This document shows positions 43,971 through 53,196 of a stretch of DNA of 64,000 nt, piece by piece. Numbering within the stretch: position 1 is the stretch's first letter; every line of letters starts with the position of its first letter. The stretch is from NCBI GenBank assembly GCA_003612395.1, contig RAYQ01000009.1, forward strand, positions 116,032-180,031, written 5' to 3'. The stretch is from Parablautia intestinalis. GTDB taxonomy: Bacteria > Bacillota > Clostridia > Lachnospirales > Lachnospiraceae. The translations under genes were made by a program, and so were the position numbers. The notes beneath the pieces are model-generated. The model saw only the letters and a program-made list of their open reading frames with translations, had not been told where the DNA came from and made no database searches.

Positions 43971-44378
43971 CTAAACCAAACCGGTCTCGTCCTTTGGCTT
44001 TTTGTCCCGGCTTTCTTTTTCGCAGCTGCTTTCTTCTGACTGACCGGTCTGCTTTTTTAATCTCTTAGCGTATTCTTCGCGCATTTTCTCTTTGATTGCA
44101 TCCTCCGCCGAATCAAATTGTTTCAGCAGTCTGTCCCACTCTTTTTCCGTAAATGCCTGGGAGCCAATCTGTATTTTAGGCTCTGTCTCGTTATTCATGA
44201 CCTTTTTGAATATCTCTTTCTTTTTTTCTCTGAGCATATCCATAAAGTCAAACGTTTCCTCACCTTCCGTACCTTCCGAAATACCACCCTTACGGCCTTC
44301 TGCGCCACTGCGGGATGTTCTTCCTTCAAAATAGTCTGCGTTCTGAGCCCTGTTATTTATATTGGAACCTACCTGCAT
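43971..44378 (-). CDS. Small charged protein, unknown function
   Basis: A 135-residue soluble protein: a polar Gly/Asn/Ser-rich N-terminus (MQVGSNINNRAQNADYFEG), then a helical core (FMDMLREKKKEIFKKVMNNE; FTEKEWDRLLKQFDSAEDAI), then a Lys/Glu/Ser-rich tail. AGGAGG precedes the ATG. It lies 158 bp upstream of the 42874-43812 gene on the same strand. I do not recognise a characterised family. Confidence 0.65.
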   Translation of the reverse strand: MQVGSNINNRAQNADYFEGRTSRSGAEGRKGGISEGTEGEETFDFMDMLREKKKEIFKKVMNNETEPKIQIGSQAFTEKEWDRLLKQFDSAEDAIKEKMREEYAKRLKKQTGQSEESSCEKESRDKKPKDETGLV

Positions 44379-44535
44379 ATTTCTGCCTCCTGTCCGCTAA
44401 AATCCCTGTTCTGTTTCTACAACATATTTCGGCTGGTCACCGCAAGTTATTAAGAGACAGATTCTAGTACAACGAACAATTAATTCCTGATAAAATCAGA
44501 CAAGCCAAGGTGTCAGTTAATTAATATTCGTTATA

Positions 44536-47500
44536 TTAGTGCCTGTGGGAAAAATAATTTACCAAAATCTGCTTAATATGGTTATACCGTCTTGCATAGG
44601 AATTTTCCACCCGTATAATCTGCAGATTATGGGCCTTGCAGATTTTATTTTTCTTCTCATCCCGGGCTTTTACAATCTCATCTTCAAAATGTTCCTTTCC
44701 ATCCAGTTCAATTGCCAGGATGGGAATTTCCTTTTTTGATTCCACTTCAAAGACCACAAAGTCAAAACATCCCATATAAAATAAATCATCATGGCTGACA
44801 TTGTCCGTGAAAATCCGGGAGATGGGCACTTCCCTGTGGATGGTATAGCGCTTTTGGGACAGCCAGATATTTTGAAGGGCATGGGTCATGTTTTCCAGAA
44901 AGGCTTCTTCTGTCTCCGTACTGAAGGGCTTAACCCCGAGGGCCCGGGAGCTGGCCGTCTTCTGCGTCACATGAGAGCATCCATTCTTTCTCACATATTC
45001 CACCAGCTCAAACAAGTCGTCATCCTTTTCTTTATGGAGTCTCAATACATTTGCAAAGTCTGAAAGCACAATCAGCTTATCCTTCGCCCGCGAGGTAGCC
45101 ACATTGATTAATTCCTTATTATTTTTCAGCCAGTTATAAGTACCGGTACCGGTGCTGCCCGTAATTGCCGTGGAAAATAAAACCACATCCTTCTCGTCCC
45201 CCTGAAAAGCATGGACAGTGCCGCAGGATACATTGGTAAGCCCCTCCCTCTCCAGCGCTTCCTCTATCATTTTTCTCTGGTTGACAAAGGGGGTTATGAC
45301 ACCGATAGTTTTATCCTTATTCAGAGCGGCATACCTGATAATTTCCCGGACCTCTCCCATGGATGTATTTTTAATGCTGCTCTGGCTGCCCGGAATGTCC
45401 AAATAGATGAGAGGCTTTGTCTCTTTACTGTCCGATGCAACGCTGAGCTTTGAATTGTAATATTTTTTATTGTTAAAATCTATAATTTTTTTATTGCACC
45501 GGTAATGATTGTGTAAAAGGACTTCATCGCTGACGGAATCACAGGCAAGAAAGGTCTTGTAAATGGAATTTTCCCTGTAGTCGTACTCATCCGAAATATT
45601 ATACCTTCTGCGCAGCTGTCTGTTGTCTAACTCCCCCAGCAGAATAACCGGATTAAGCTGCTGCGGATCCCCCACAAGCATCAGGCTCTCTCCTCTTATA
45701 ATGGGTACAAGAGAAACTGCCATATTACACTGGCTTGCCTCATCCATTATCACCATGTCAAACATAGGGGTGGGCGCTCCCAGCTTATGGGCCGAAATGC
45801 AGGTGGTGATCATGACGGGAAAAACCTTCTGAAGCTTTCTTATGTTTTCTTCTTTGCTCAAATATTTACCAAAGGCTTCAACCTGTTTTTTCTTATCTTC
45901 CGCAAAAAGAATTTTTCTGAGGTCCTCATATTTCCCTTCGTCCAGCCGTTTAATGTACCTTGCCGATGTATAATACAGATACTGGTACAGCTCGTCCTCA
46001 TCATTGTCCAGGAGCGAAACAGCATCCTCGTCCGTTATCTCACCCCGCAAGGCAATCTGTTTTTCCACCTCGGCAAGCTGTCTGCCCTGCAAATCTGCCT
46101 GAAAAGGCAAAAGACTGATGGATCCGTTTACCTTATCCTGATATTCCATCATCCGTTTTAAAGTTTCACTGCGCTCCTTTAAGTCCAGAACCTCCTCATA
46201 TTTCCCCAGAAGCCCTGAGAGCTTCTTTGCCCTCTCTATCCGGTCGCCCTTGCGCCTGTCCAGGGTACCTTCAAAGATCTTGATTTCTCTAGTTTCTTCG
46301 TAAATGGATTTGATATAGGATATCGCCTGTTCCACCTTTTCCATGTTACCTAAACGCAGAGCCGGGAAAGGAATTCTTTTTCCCCGGTAGCAAAGCCCTG
46401 AGAGCTTTTCAAAAACACTGCTTATAGGATGGTTATTGTAAGAGGAAAACAAAACAGTTTTTTCATTAAAAAAGGCGGTCACAATGGTATTGATGATGGT
46501 ATTGGTTTTCCCTGTCCCTGGAGGCCCCTGGATATAGGCAAGGGGAAACTTCATTGCATTGTTGATGGCAAGAAGCTGATCCAGATTGATTTGCCGGTTT
46601 AGCAAAGTGATGGGATAGGCCTTTCTCCGAACCGGGCGGCTTAGCAGATCTCCAAAAAAAGCGCGGATGGGAACTGTTGCCTTATCCTCGTGGTACATGT
46701 CAATGATTGCCTTATATTCGCTGCGCAGGTCCAGTACAATATCCATCCCCAGTCCAATCACATAAGGCATGTCGTCAACGCCCGTTACCTGACTGTTATA
46801 GCTGGTGATGGCATCCTTAATCTGCTCCTGATTTTTTTCAAACTCATCTAAAAGCGCATAGTCCTCCGCGTCCAGGTACTTTCGGATACTCTCCGTGCTC
46901 CCGTTGCAGGTAAATTCCGTACAGATTGTGATATCCCCGGCAGGCCGCAGAATTTTTCTTTTCACATCCAGCCGGAGCCTTCTGTAGGCCAGTACGTAAA
47001 GTCCTCTGTTCGTATGAATGCTCAGCACATTCATGCCAAGCTGCTGAAGAACCAGTTTCCCGTCCTTTTTTTGATCCTCTATTTTATACTGAAAGTTCTT
47101 AACAATATATTTAAACTGATTTTCGCTAAGGGAAAGGCTCTGCCCATTAAAGCTTTCCCTGTCCAGATACTGAACCAGCTTAAATTCTTTGTAGTAAGGG
47201 GTTGTATCCATGCGGTTGCACATTTCCAGATAGTTTAAGATCTTTAAATTTGCAACATTGTCAAAAAGACTCTTATATTTATGGGGATTGATATGAATAT
47301 CATCCACCAGTTTCCGGTTTATCTCACAATAGGAGCCTTCCACGATCTCTGAAGATAAGACAGCGTCAATATAAATGCATTCATAGGCTTTTGTTGTATA
47401 CAAACCCAGGTGCAGACCGTCCACGGCAAGGGTTCTCCTTGCAGGATTCAGGTTTCGGATACCAATCCAGTATTTTGTAATCTGTCCCTCTTTATTGCGA

Positions 47501-47565
47501 TATTCAATTTGAAGCCATTTACCTTCATGAATTGCCCTGAAGATATCCCTGCAAACACTGTTCAT
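44536..47565 (-). CDS. WYL-like / superfamily 1 helicase / DUF2726-type nuclease fusion
   Basis: A 1009-residue protein in three parts. Residues about 5-80 (FRAIHEGKWLQIEYRNKEGQ, RRTLAVDGLHLGLY) resemble a WYL-type ligand-binding module. The centre is an Upf1/Dna2-like SF1 helicase with Walker A GPPGTGKTNTI (about 346-356), Walker B VIMDEASQCN, and later motifs GDPQQLNPV, HNHYRCNKKI, GTVHAFQGDEKDV and VATSRAKDKLIVLS. The C-terminus (about 885-1005) looks like a PD-(D/E)XK fold of the DUF2726/DUF559 type (FDFVVFE, ILAIELDGKEH). It could work in DNA repair or defence. Family is firm, role unknown. Confidence 0.85.
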   Translation of the reverse strand: MNSVCRDIFRAIHEGKWLQIEYRNKEGQITKYWIGIRNLNPARRTLAVDGLHLGLYTTKAYECIYIDAVLSSEIVEGSYCEINRKLVDDIHINPHKYKSLFDNVANLKILNYLEMCNRMDTTPYYKEFKLVQYLDRESFNGQSLSLSENQFKYIVKNFQYKIEDQKKDGKLVLQQLGMNVLSIHTNRGLYVLAYRRLRLDVKRKILRPAGDITICTEFTCNGSTESIRKYLDAEDYALLDEFEKNQEQIKDAITSYNSQVTGVDDMPYVIGLGMDIVLDLRSEYKAIIDMYHEDKATVPIRAFFGDLLSRPVRRKAYPITLLNRQINLDQLLAINNAMKFPLAYIQGPPGTGKTNTIINTIVTAFFNEKTVLFSSYNNHPISSVFEKLSGLCYRGKRIPFPALRLGNMEKVEQAISYIKSIYEETREIKIFEGTLDRRKGDRIERAKKLSGLLGKYEEVLDLKERSETLKRMMEYQDKVNGSISLLPFQADLQGRQLAEVEKQIALRGEITDEDAVSLLDNDEDELYQYLYYTSARYIKRLDEGKYEDLRKILFAEDKKKQVEAFGKYLSKEENIRKLQKVFPVMITTCISAHKLGAPTPMFDMVIMDEASQCNMAVSLVPIIRGESLMLVGDPQQLNPVILLGELDNRQLRRRYNISDEYDYRENSIYKTFLACDSVSDEVLLHNHYRCNKKIIDFNNKKYYNSKLSVASDSKETKPLIYLDIPGSQSSIKNTSMGEVREIIRYAALNKDKTIGVITPFVNQRKMIEEALEREGLTNVSCGTVHAFQGDEKDVVLFSTAITGSTGTGTYNWLKNNKELINVATSRAKDKLIVLSDFANVLRLHKEKDDDLFELVEYVRKNGCSHVTQKTASSRALGVKPFSTETEEAFLENMTHALQNIWLSQKRYTIHREVPISRIFTDNVSHDDLFYMGCFDFVVFEVESKKEIPILAIELDGKEHFEDEIVKARDEKKNKICKAHNLQIIRVENSYARRYNHIKQILVNYFSHRH

Positions 47566-47618
47566 AGCCGGTAACCATGCCTTTCATAACTTTCGTACTC
47601 TCAAACCGCATAAAAAGT

Positions 47619-47679
47619 CAAATATCCCGCCGCAAGCAGCGGGCCCTCAAACTTGCCCCTCCAAGGGGCGGGGTATTTG
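47619..47679. repeat. Three-armed structured element
   Basis: Outer stem CAAATATCCCGCC/GGCGGGGTATTTG (one mismatch) encloses two smaller hairpins, about CCGC...GCGG and GCCCC-tccaa-GGGGC. It lies between the divergent helicase and antiporter genes. The rest of 47566-47785 shows no gene. Confidence 0.6.
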
Positions 47680-47785
47680 GTCCACGCTGCACTTAATCTA
47701 CAGGCTGTCATAATTATACACGAAAAAAAGGCTGTTCTCCACTCTAATTTTTATACGTCTTTTTATCTTTTTTATGCAAAAATAC

Positions 47786-47814
47786 TTGGTTTTTGCCGTT
47801 CATGATGCTACAAT
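47786..47814 (+). promoter_or_regulatory. Promoter of the nhaC-type antiporter
   Basis: TTGGTT (47786-47791) and TACAAT (47809-47814) with a 17-bp spacer, 66 bp before the start. Confidence 0.6.
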
Positions 47815-47880
47815 AAATTGTCCAGCATATGGAATTAATCTTCACACAATCTTCAACTTATGAGAAAGGGGTTTGTAATT

Positions 47881-49497
47881 ATGAAAAAATTGAAACGTGC
47901 ATTGATTGCCGGTACAGCCGTTCTTTCACTTTGCTTTCTTGTGATGCCGATGGCTGTTCTTGCTGCGCAGGAGGGTACAGAGCTGCCTTCCATGTACGCT
48001 ACCTTCTGGGCTCTTGTTCCACCCATTGTTGCAATTGTGCTTGCGCTCATTACCAAGGAAGTGTACAGTTCTTTGTTTGTGGGAATTTTAGTGGGCGGCC
48101 TGTTCTATTCGGGCTTTGACTTTGAAGGCACCTTCACCCACATATTTAACGATGGATTTGTTGCGGTTCTTTCCGACAGCTATAATGTGGGAATTCTTAT
48201 CTTCCTGGTGATTTTGGGCGCTATGGTAAGTCTGATGAACCGGGCAGGGGGTTCCGCCGCATTCGGGCATTTTGCAAAACAAAAAATCAAAAACCGTGCA
48301 GGTGCACAGCTTGCCACCGTGGCCCTTGGCGTCCTTATCTTTATCGATGATTATTTCAACTGCCTGACGGTGGGCAGCGTTATGAAGCCTGTTACAGATG
48401 AACACAGGATTTCCCGGGCCAAGTTAGCTTATCTTATTGATGCAACGGCAGCGCCTATCTGTATCATCGCTCCTATTTCTTCCTGGGCGGCTGCTGTGTC
48501 GGGCTTTGTGGAAGGCGAAGACGGCTTTTCCATTTTTATCAGAGCCATCCCTTATAACTACTACGCCCTGCTCACCCTTGTTATGATGATTGCCATTATC
48601 CTTTTAAACATTGATTTCGGCTCTATGATGACCCATGAGAAAAACGCCTTAAAGGGTGATCTGTTTACTTCAGGCAAAGCCGCGTCAAAGGCTGAGAACA
48701 TCCCTGTAAATTCCAGGGGAAAAGTAATTGATCTGGTAATTCCCATTGTCACTTTAATTATCAGCTGCGTTATTGGAATGATTTACACCGGCGGCTTTTT
48801 CCAGGGTGAAAGCTTTGTGGCTGCCTTCTCCAATTCAGATGCTTCCGTAGGGCTTGCACTGGGAAGTATTTTTGCAATTATCATTACCATTATAATCTAT
48901 CTGATAAGACGGGTACTTACCTTCAGCGAATGCATGGACTGTCTGCCCGAGGGCTTTAAGGCAATGGTACCCGCTATCCTGATTCTGACCTTTGCATGGA
49001 CCTTAAAGGCAATGACCGATAGTCTTGGCGCCGCTAAGTTTGTGGCTGCTGCCATGGAAGGAAGCGCTATGGGCCTTATGAATTTCCTGCCTGCCATTAT
49101 TTTCCTGGTTGGATGTTTCCTGGCATTTTCTACCGGAACCTCCTGGGGCACCTTCGGAATCCTGATTCCAATCGTGGTTGCAGTATTTGCCAATTCAAAC
49201 CCACAGCTTATGATTATATCCATTTCCGCCTGTATGGCCGGAGCAGTCTGCGGGGATCATTGCTCCCCCATTTCAGATACCACCATCATGGCAAGCGCCG
49301 GCGCTCAGTGTGACCATGTAAATCACGTTACCACACAGCTGCCTTATGCCTTACTGGCGGCTGCCGTATCCTTTATTACATATATTATTGCAGGATTTGT
49401 ACAAAATCCATGGCTACCCCTTCCGCTGGGCATTCTCCTTTTGATTGCCAGCCTGCTTATTATCAGGGCTGCTGGTCCGAAGCAGGCAGAGGGTTAA
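47881..49497 (+). CDS. NhaC-family Na+/H+ (or amine/organic ion) antiporter
   Basis: A 538-residue membrane protein with about 12 transmembrane segments. It begins with a segment that looks like a cleavable signal (KLKRALIAGTAVLSLC), as in many members. Conserved parts include FIDDYFNCLTVGSVMKPVTD and LAFSTGTSWGTFGILIPI, and CGDHCSPISDTTIMASAGA near residue 445, the family's ion-binding region. Start at 47881 after AAAGGGG. Members exchange Na+ for H+ or organic substrates; the precise substrate is unknown. Confidence 0.88.
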   Translation: MKKLKRALIAGTAVLSLCFLVMPMAVLAAQEGTELPSMYATFWALVPPIVAIVLALITKEVYSSLFVGILVGGLFYSGFDFEGTFTHIFNDGFVAVLSDSYNVGILIFLVILGAMVSLMNRAGGSAAFGHFAKQKIKNRAGAQLATVALGVLIFIDDYFNCLTVGSVMKPVTDEHRISRAKLAYLIDATAAPICIIAPISSWAAAVSGFVEGEDGFSIFIRAIPYNYYALLTLVMMIAIILLNIDFGSMMTHEKNALKGDLFTSGKAASKAENIPVNSRGKVIDLVIPIVTLIISCVIGMIYTGGFFQGESFVAAFSNSDASVGLALGSIFAIIITIIIYLIRRVLTFSECMDCLPEGFKAMVPAILILTFAWTLKAMTDSLGAAKFVAAAMEGSAMGLMNFLPAIIFLVGCFLAFSTGTSWGTFGILIPIVVAVFANSNPQLMIISISACMAGAVCGDHCSPISDTTIMASAGAQCDHVNHVTTQLPYALLAAAVSFITYIIAGFVQNPWLPLPLGILLLIASLLIIRAAGPKQAEG

Positions 49498-49503
49498 AGT
49501 AAT

Positions 49504-49541
49504 AAGCATAGTCATGCTTTGCCAGCCATTTTTATACTAAT
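49504..49541 (+). repeat. Single degenerate hairpin repeat unit
   Basis: The stretch from AAGCATAGTCATGCTTTGCC to TATACTAAT resembles unit 2 of the pair at 27982-28020 with a 1-nt shift and several substitutions. It abuts the terminator at 49539. Confidence 0.45.
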
Positions 49542-49590
49542 GAAAGGCTCCCTTCTTAGTTTAAGAAGACAGGAGCCTTTCATTATCTTT
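49539..49590. terminator. Strong bidirectional terminator
   Basis: A 13-bp perfect stem AATGAAAGGCTCC/GGAGCCTTTCATT (49539-49551, 49572-49584) continues into an inner stem CTTCTTA/TAAGAAG and is followed by ATCTTTTTT. It serves the antiporter on the plus strand and probably the convergent sulfatase operon. Confidence 0.92.
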
Positions 49591-49626
49591 TTTAGTCTTA
49601 TGCTATTCTAACCTATAAAATTTTTA

Positions 49627-50994
49627 TTAGTCGCTGCAGGGCGCTATCACCGGCCTTACGCCTTCCGCTTTTTCAATCTCCTCCAAAAGCTCCTCTGCCA
49701 GCTCCTTACGGACTTTTTCATATGCCGGATTCCTGACCTGATTTTCCAGCTCATAAGGGTCCTTCTTTAAATCATAAAGAAAGTCTTCCTCATAGTAATC
49801 GCTGCTGCCCTGCTGCCAGCCATCCTGTCCTGGCGCATACACGCTGTACAGGTAATCCTCCGTGCGGATGCATCGTCCGATGCGGCTCTCGCTGATCTGC
49901 GCAAAAATCCGGTTTCTGCGCCCTGTGGACTCTCCGGATGCTATCTTTCCCAAATCCTCGCCAATCATGGCCTCACCTATGTCTATACCTGCCATTGCAA
50001 GAAACGTCTTTGGTAATCCAGCTGTGCTTACCAGCTCCTTTATTCTTTTTCCCCCCTTAAATCCGGGGCCTGCAATCACCAGCGGAACCTGCAGACAGGA
50101 ATCATGGCAGGAACGTTTATAGTCATCGCCGCCCATCATGTGCGTGTCTTTGTTGCGCGTCTTAAAATGAGAGCCATGGTCTGAGCTGTATATGATAATC
50201 GTATTGTTATACAGCCCTTTTTCCTTTAGTTTTATGATAAGCCGTCCTAAATTGTCATCCAGACTTTTGCAGCATCCCAGGTAATCCGGATACATTTCAT
50301 CCGCATCCCCTGAAAAAGCCTTTAAATCCTCTGGAAGCTCATAATCCGCAAACCTCACCTTTGAGCCTATAGGTCCTTCATAGCATTCTCTATCATTTTG
50401 GTGATGAGGTTCTATATGAGATATCGTTAAAAAGAACGGCTTATTTCCATCATAAGCGTCCAGATATTCCAGGGCAAAATCCGTGATGCAATCTGCCCGG
50501 TATCCCTTAAACTCACACATATTCATATTTTCATCAAATACAAACCCATTATAACCATGGGAAGTGGCTTCTAACACATCCGCCACTCTCCAAAATCCCT
50601 TATAACCGCCTCTGCGCTCTAAAGGAATCGCTTTTTTTTCGTAATCTATATCCGGGGGCTCCGAATAGCTGTTTCTGTGGCTGGCCAAATGCCATTTTCC
50701 CACATAAGCGGTCTCATAACCTGCCTCGTCCATATAATCAGCCACTGTTTTACAGTCAAACGGGAGCGGCTGCCCATTTCTGAAGCAATTGATTTCTGTT
50801 GGATATCTTCCGGTCTGAAACAGCGCCCTGCAGGGGCCGCATACCGGCTGCGCCGTAAAAGCCTTTTCAAACAAAACGCCTTCCTCCGCCAGACGATCCA
50901 GATTAGGACTGACAGCGAGCTTTTGACCATAACAGCCTAAGGTATCCGCACGCTGTTGATCAGAAAAATAAAATAAAATATTTGGTCTTTCCAT
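49627..50994 (-). CDS. Type I sulfatase (Cys-type)
   Basis: A 455-residue arylsulfatase-superfamily enzyme. The signature C-G-P-C-R (Cys52 to Arg56) matches C-x-P-x-R, in which the Cys is converted to formylglycine, in anaerobes by the radical-SAM enzyme anSME. Metal-site parts are NILFYFSDQQ at the start and YSSDHG (about residue 270). No signal peptide, so it acts in the cytoplasm on an imported sulfated sugar. It is the last gene of a YesMN-controlled CUT1 operon. Sulfated host glycans are a likely source, but this is inferred. No anSME gene is in the window. Confidence 0.93.
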   Translation of the reverse strand: MERPNILFYFSDQQRADTLGCYGQKLAVSPNLDRLAEEGVLFEKAFTAQPVCGPCRALFQTGRYPTEINCFRNGQPLPFDCKTVADYMDEAGYETAYVGKWHLASHRNSYSEPPDIDYEKKAIPLERRGGYKGFWRVADVLEATSHGYNGFVFDENMNMCEFKGYRADCITDFALEYLDAYDGNKPFFLTISHIEPHHQNDRECYEGPIGSKVRFADYELPEDLKAFSGDADEMYPDYLGCCKSLDDNLGRLIIKLKEKGLYNNTIIIYSSDHGSHFKTRNKDTHMMGGDDYKRSCHDSCLQVPLVIAGPGFKGGKRIKELVSTAGLPKTFLAMAGIDIGEAMIGEDLGKIASGESTGRRNRIFAQISESRIGRCIRTEDYLYSVYAPGQDGWQQGSSDYYEEDFLYDLKKDPYELENQVRNPAYEKVRKELAEELLEEIEKAEGVRPVIAPCSD

Positions 50995-51035
50995 AATAGC
51001 CTTTCCGCCTGTGTCCCCAGGCTTCTATTCAACAT

Positions 51036-51125
51036 TTCAGAAGATTTGCCCTAAGGCAATTCTTCGGGAGATGACTTAGCTTTTCTTAGGCGGCGTCTTT
51101 TGGCGCCTTAGAAAAGCTTCATCTC
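51036..51125 (-). repeat. Two-hairpin intergenic repeat, copy 2
   Basis: Hairpin 1 has arms GAAGATTTGCC/GGCAATTCTTC, hairpin 2 has arms CTTTTCTTAGGCG/CGCCTTAGAAAAG with the same single mismatch as copy 1, and the outer stem is GAGATGA/TCATCTC. It directly touches the stop codon of the permease gene (51126). Confidence 0.75.
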
Positions 51126-51989
51126 TTACTTTAATCCCGAAGTCACAATACCCTGAATAAAATATCTCTGTGCACATAAGAACAGTACAAACATTGGCAA
51201 TGCCACCAATACGGAGCCTGCCATCATCTGGTTCCACATAATACCGCTGTCTGTCTTAAACATGGTAAGAGCAAGCTGAACTGTTCTCATATTTTCCGAG
51301 TTTGTCATGATTAAAGGCCACATGTAATCATTCCACACGGCAACCGCTTTGAGCAGTCCCAGTGTAGCCAGAATGGCCTTTGAATTAGGGAGATAAATTG
51401 TAAAATAAGTTCTCCATTTATTGGCCCCGTCAATCTCCGCCGCTTCATCCAGTGAACGGGGAAAATTCTCATAAAACTGCTTGCACAAAAACACACCGTA
51501 AGAACCCGAAACCAGAGGAATCACCAGACCGGCATAGGTATTGATAAGTCCGGTTCCTCCTGTTCCAAACAGGTTGTTTCCTCCTGCAAAAGGGAACTGT
51601 GCCATAATCAGGAATGTAGGCAGCATGGTTACCTGCGGCGGCATCATAAGCCCTACCATCAAAAATAAAAACATAATCTTTGCTCCCCTGAACCTGAGTC
51701 TTGCAAAGGCGTATCCTGCAATGGAATTAAAAAGCAAAGAAAGAATTACTGCTGTCAGTGTAATAACAAGAGAGTTCTTAAAATATACCAGCCAGTTTCC
51801 TGTTGTCATGGCATCCCTGTAATTATCCAGTGAAAACTTTTCCGGCAGCAAATGGAAAACCGGCGACTGGATTTCTGCCATCGTCTTAAAGGATGTCATA
51901 AACATCATGATAATCGGCACCAGCATCACAAGAGATGCGAGGCTCATTACAATAATCCATATAACCTGATATTTTTTTTCTTTCTTCAT
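51126..51989 (-). CDS. Sugar ABC transporter permease (MalG type)
   Basis: A 287-residue permease with about six transmembrane segments and EAA loop DEAAEIDGANKWRTYFTIYL. The start at 51989 (MKKEKKYQ) follows a GGGG-A-rich stretch; a longer frame from 52028 is possible. Third gene of the YesMN-linked CUT1 operon. Confidence 0.9.
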   Translation of the reverse strand: MKKEKKYQVIWIIVMSLASLVMLVPIIMMFMTSFKTMAEIQSPVFHLLPEKFSLDNYRDAMTTGNWLVYFKNSLVITLTAVILSLLFNSIAGYAFARLRFRGAKIMFLFLMVGLMMPPQVTMLPTFLIMAQFPFAGGNNLFGTGGTGLINTYAGLVIPLVSGSYGVFLCKQFYENFPRSLDEAAEIDGANKWRTYFTIYLPNSKAILATLGLLKAVAVWNDYMWPLIMTNSENMRTVQLALTMFKTDSGIMWNQMMAGSVLVALPMFVLFLCAQRYFIQGIVTSGLK

Positions 51990-52112
51990 CTTTTTCCCCG
52001 TTTCTGCGCTGCTGTTTGTGCATCCCAAGTTTGTGGATGCAGCGCAGACACAAACTTGCAGAGGAAAGATTTGAAAAATCTTTCACTCTTCACTCCATTC
52101 CTTCCCATAGTC

Positions 52113-53015
52113 CTATGAAACATCTACATCCTGTCCGCCGCTTCCATATTTAAAGATTAAGATTGTGACTAAGATGGAAAAAGCTAAAAGTATAACAGAC
52201 ATTGCGCTGGCATAGCCCATCTTAAACTCTAAAAAGCCTCTCCTGTAAATCTGATGTACAATTGTGGTAGTTCTTTTAAGAGGCCCGCCGTTGGTCATAA
52301 TGTTCACCTGTTCAAATACGGAAAAGCTGTTTACTATTCCCGTTACCAGCAGGAAAAAGGTGGTAGGCCGTAACATTGGCCAGGTAATATACCAGAATTT
52401 CTGTATTGCGCTGCCTCCGTCAAGTGATGCTGCTTCATACAGGGAATCCGGAATAGAGGTTAAGCCGGAAAGGAAAATAACCATAGAGTAACCGCAGCTT
52501 TTCCAGATACTCATGAGGATGACGCAGAACATTGCCATATCCGGATCCTGCAGCCACATTTTTGTGGATGCCCCAAAAGTTTTTAAAATCAGATTCAGCA
52601 CCCCAAACGTAGGGTCAAAAATCCACAGCCAAACCATGGAAATGCACACCATGGACATCACGTTTGGTATATAAAAGGCTGTACGGAACAGAGGAAGAAG
52701 TTTTGACTTTCTATACAGCAGCACCGCTACAAAAAGACCAAGCGCAAGCTGCGGAAAGAGGGTAAAAATACTGTAAAACAATGTATTTTTAATGGATATT
52801 AAAAAATCCTCGTCCGTAAAAAGATTGATATAATTTTTAAGTCCTACCAGCTCTGGGGTAGTATACATGTTAAAATTTGTAATACTGTAGTAAAACACCA
52901 CAGCAATGGGAACCAAAATGAATATGGTAAATATGAAGTATGCCGGAAAAATCATCACATAAGCACAGCCATCATACCTGTTCTTCCTTTTTTTTGTGCT
53001 TGTACTTTTATTCAC
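52113..53015 (-). CDS. Sugar ABC transporter permease (MalF type)
   Basis: A 300-residue permease with an N-terminal basic stretch, about six transmembrane segments and EAA loop YEAASLDGGSAIQKFWYITW. A GTG at 53015 is seven bases after AGGAGG and is the likely start; an upstream GTG at 53021 is too close. It pairs with the 51126-51989 permease. Confidence 0.9.
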   Translation of the reverse strand: MNKSTSTKKRKNRYDGCAYVMIFPAYFIFTIFILVPIAVVFYYSITNFNMYTTPELVGLKNYINLFTDEDFLISIKNTLFYSIFTLFPQLALGLFVAVLLYRKSKLLPLFRTAFYIPNVMSMVCISMVWLWIFDPTFGVLNLILKTFGASTKMWLQDPDMAMFCVILMSIWKSCGYSMVIFLSGLTSIPDSLYEAASLDGGSAIQKFWYITWPMLRPTTFFLLVTGIVNSFSVFEQVNIMTNGGPLKRTTTIVHQIYRRGFLEFKMGYASAMSVILLAFSILVTILIFKYGSGGQDVDVS

Positions 53016-53196
53016 TCCCACTCCTCCTTTAAAAAAATCCGGTATCTGTCAGGCGCGCAATCCCGTTTCGGTCCGCACTGGCCCGGCCGAAATATTGCCT
53101 TTTGCTACAGATACCGGAATAAATTATCTTTCTTTAATTAATCTCTCCAAGCATTCAGGAACTGCTCATAAAACAAATTTTCTTGCCGGCATTTCC

